DNA of 60,368 bases from Lentimicrobiaceae bacterium (GTDB lineage Bacteria; Bacteroidota; Bacteroidia; Bacteroidales; F082). Within the stretch, counting starts at the first letter, position 1, and the number at the start of each line of letters is the position of its first letter. A model generated the notes under the pieces. That model was not told the origin of the DNA and did not search any database. It worked only from the letters and a program-made list of their open reading frames with translations. A program made the position numbers and the translations under genes. The DNA is taken from NCBI GenBank assembly GCA_031262365.1, contig JAISHW010000068.1, positions 1 to 60,368 of the forward strand, written 5' to 3'. Of the stretch, positions 59,812 to 60,368 are shown one piece after another.

Positions 59812-60368
59812 TCCTTATCTACATTATTGATTGGTTCCAATTCTTTTTCAATCTCTTCGATAGTTGGCAGACTACCTCGATAGTCTTTGGGCAATGCTTG
59901 CCCAAGTTCATAGTCCGAAACGCCTATGGGCTTTTGTATGTCACGGAGGGCGTATTCTGCCTTGATGCGGTCTTTGGTTTTACACAGCAAAAGACCGATA
60001 GTTCGATTGTCGCCTTCTCGACAAAGGGTATCATCTATTGCCGAACAATAGAAGTTTAGTTTACCTATATACTCCGGCTTAAAGTCTGTATCTTTCAGTT
60101 CCACGACCATGTATCTATGCAAGAAGGTATTGTACATCAGCATATCAACATAGTAATCGCTTCCGGATACCTCCAAATGATATTGCCGTCCCATGAAAGC
60201 GAAGCCTTCCCCCATTTCAACCAAAAACTTCTCCACATGTTTCACCAGTCCGATTTCCACGTCACGTTCGTTGTATGGGTCGGTAAAAGTGAGCATGTCA
60301 AAGATGTATGGGTCTTTCAACAACATCTTTACTTCTTTGGCTTCTGATGCGGGAAGTGTTTCAGAAAA
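59808..60368 (-). CDS. DUF1016 (YhcG) PDDEXK nuclease, partial
   Basis: The C-terminal part of a DUF1016/YhcG-family protein; the 5' end lies beyond the window. Upstream of the first internal ATG (60326) the frame continues as FSETLPASEAKEVK, matching the linker that precedes this domain, so the true start is outside. The PDDEXK nuclease pattern is YYVDMLMYNTFLHRYMVVELK (shown in part: DMLMY and VVELK), followed by EYIGKLNFYCSAIDD, IGLLLCKTKDR and ALRDIQKPIGVSDYEL. These nucleases travel with restriction-modification genes in defence islands. Its stop overlaps the start of the restriction remnant. Confidence 0.9.
   Translation of the reverse strand, partial: FSETLPASEAKEVKMLLKDPYIFDMLTFTDPYNERDVEIGLVKHVEKFLVEMGEGFAFMGRQYHLEVSGSDYYVDMLMYNTFLHRYMVVELKDTDFKPEYIGKLNFYCSAIDDTLCREGDNRTIGLLLCKTKDRIKAEYALRDIQKPIGVSDYELGQALPKDYRGSLPTIEEIEKELEPINNVDKE

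Noticed and set aside
59251-59883. 210-codon plus-strand frame opposite the restriction remnant
   Set aside because: It mirrors the minus-strand codons. The minus-strand product has clear family motifs and the plus-strand one has none.

Overview
The window is a stretch of a Bacteroidota chromosome, most likely Bacteroidales or a close relative. The evidence is the single-polypeptide SecDF, two proteins with type IX secretion C-terminal domains, a complete Bat aerotolerance operon, PorE-like TPR/PD40/OmpA envelope proteins, and promoters of the Bacteroidota kind (TTTG, about 20 bp, then TAnnTTTG). No rRNA, tRNA, CRISPR array, transposase or integrase gene was seen. No species can be named from the sequence alone.

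Layout. From 1 to about 49.3 kb is ordinary chromosome. It holds pdxJ, dtd, uvrC and thiL; secDF; a PorE-like OmpA protein translationally close to purM; an ABC-F ATPase; a polyprenyl diphosphate synthase with rmlA and an MMPL/RND exporter; a lipoprotein and a 2-hydroxyacid dehydrogenase; purA; hutU; and a LacI regulator. These are followed by a T9SS cargo protein, a sugar MFS porter and a GH92 mannosidase, which with the LacI regulator suggest mannoside use. The eight-gene moxR/DUF58/bat operon runs from 32.8 to 41.3 kb. A second T9SS cargo protein, hldD, an SDR, ffh and folD complete this part. A roughly 120-bp repeat with terminal inverted repeats recurs in its gene gaps, with three full or nearly full copies, one diverged copy and one terminal remnant. 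Two further long palindromes lie at 4.7 and 12.3 kb.

Accessory DNA occurs in two places. Between folD and queE lies a 1.83-kb block (49350-51181) that has the anatomy of an integron gene cassette. Two co-oriented AT-rich genes are followed by a roughly 130-nt attC-like imperfect palindrome. The 7-nt outer core of that palindrome is the exact reverse complement of the core at the other boundary of the block. The second gene ends in a HWRRGHWR-type motif that I associate with mobile-element proteins, AcrVA2-like ones among them. No integrase gene is nearby.

Beyond the OmpA gene that follows queE, from 53.7 kb to the end of the window, is a defence island read entirely from the minus strand. 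It contains a DUF1016/YhcG nuclease (cut by the window edge), a collapsed C-terminal remnant of a type ISP restriction-modification enzyme, an OLD-family nuclease/ATPase with an overlapping UvrD-like helicase (a Gabija-like pair), and an AAA/DUF4143 ATPase. The three-gene module is bracketed by two fragments of the same restriction gene that share a perfect 25-bp direct repeat. This suggests that the module entered by recombination inside a restriction-modification locus. The island edge is also marked by a 23-bp inverted repeat that copies the end of the neighbouring ompA-like gene.
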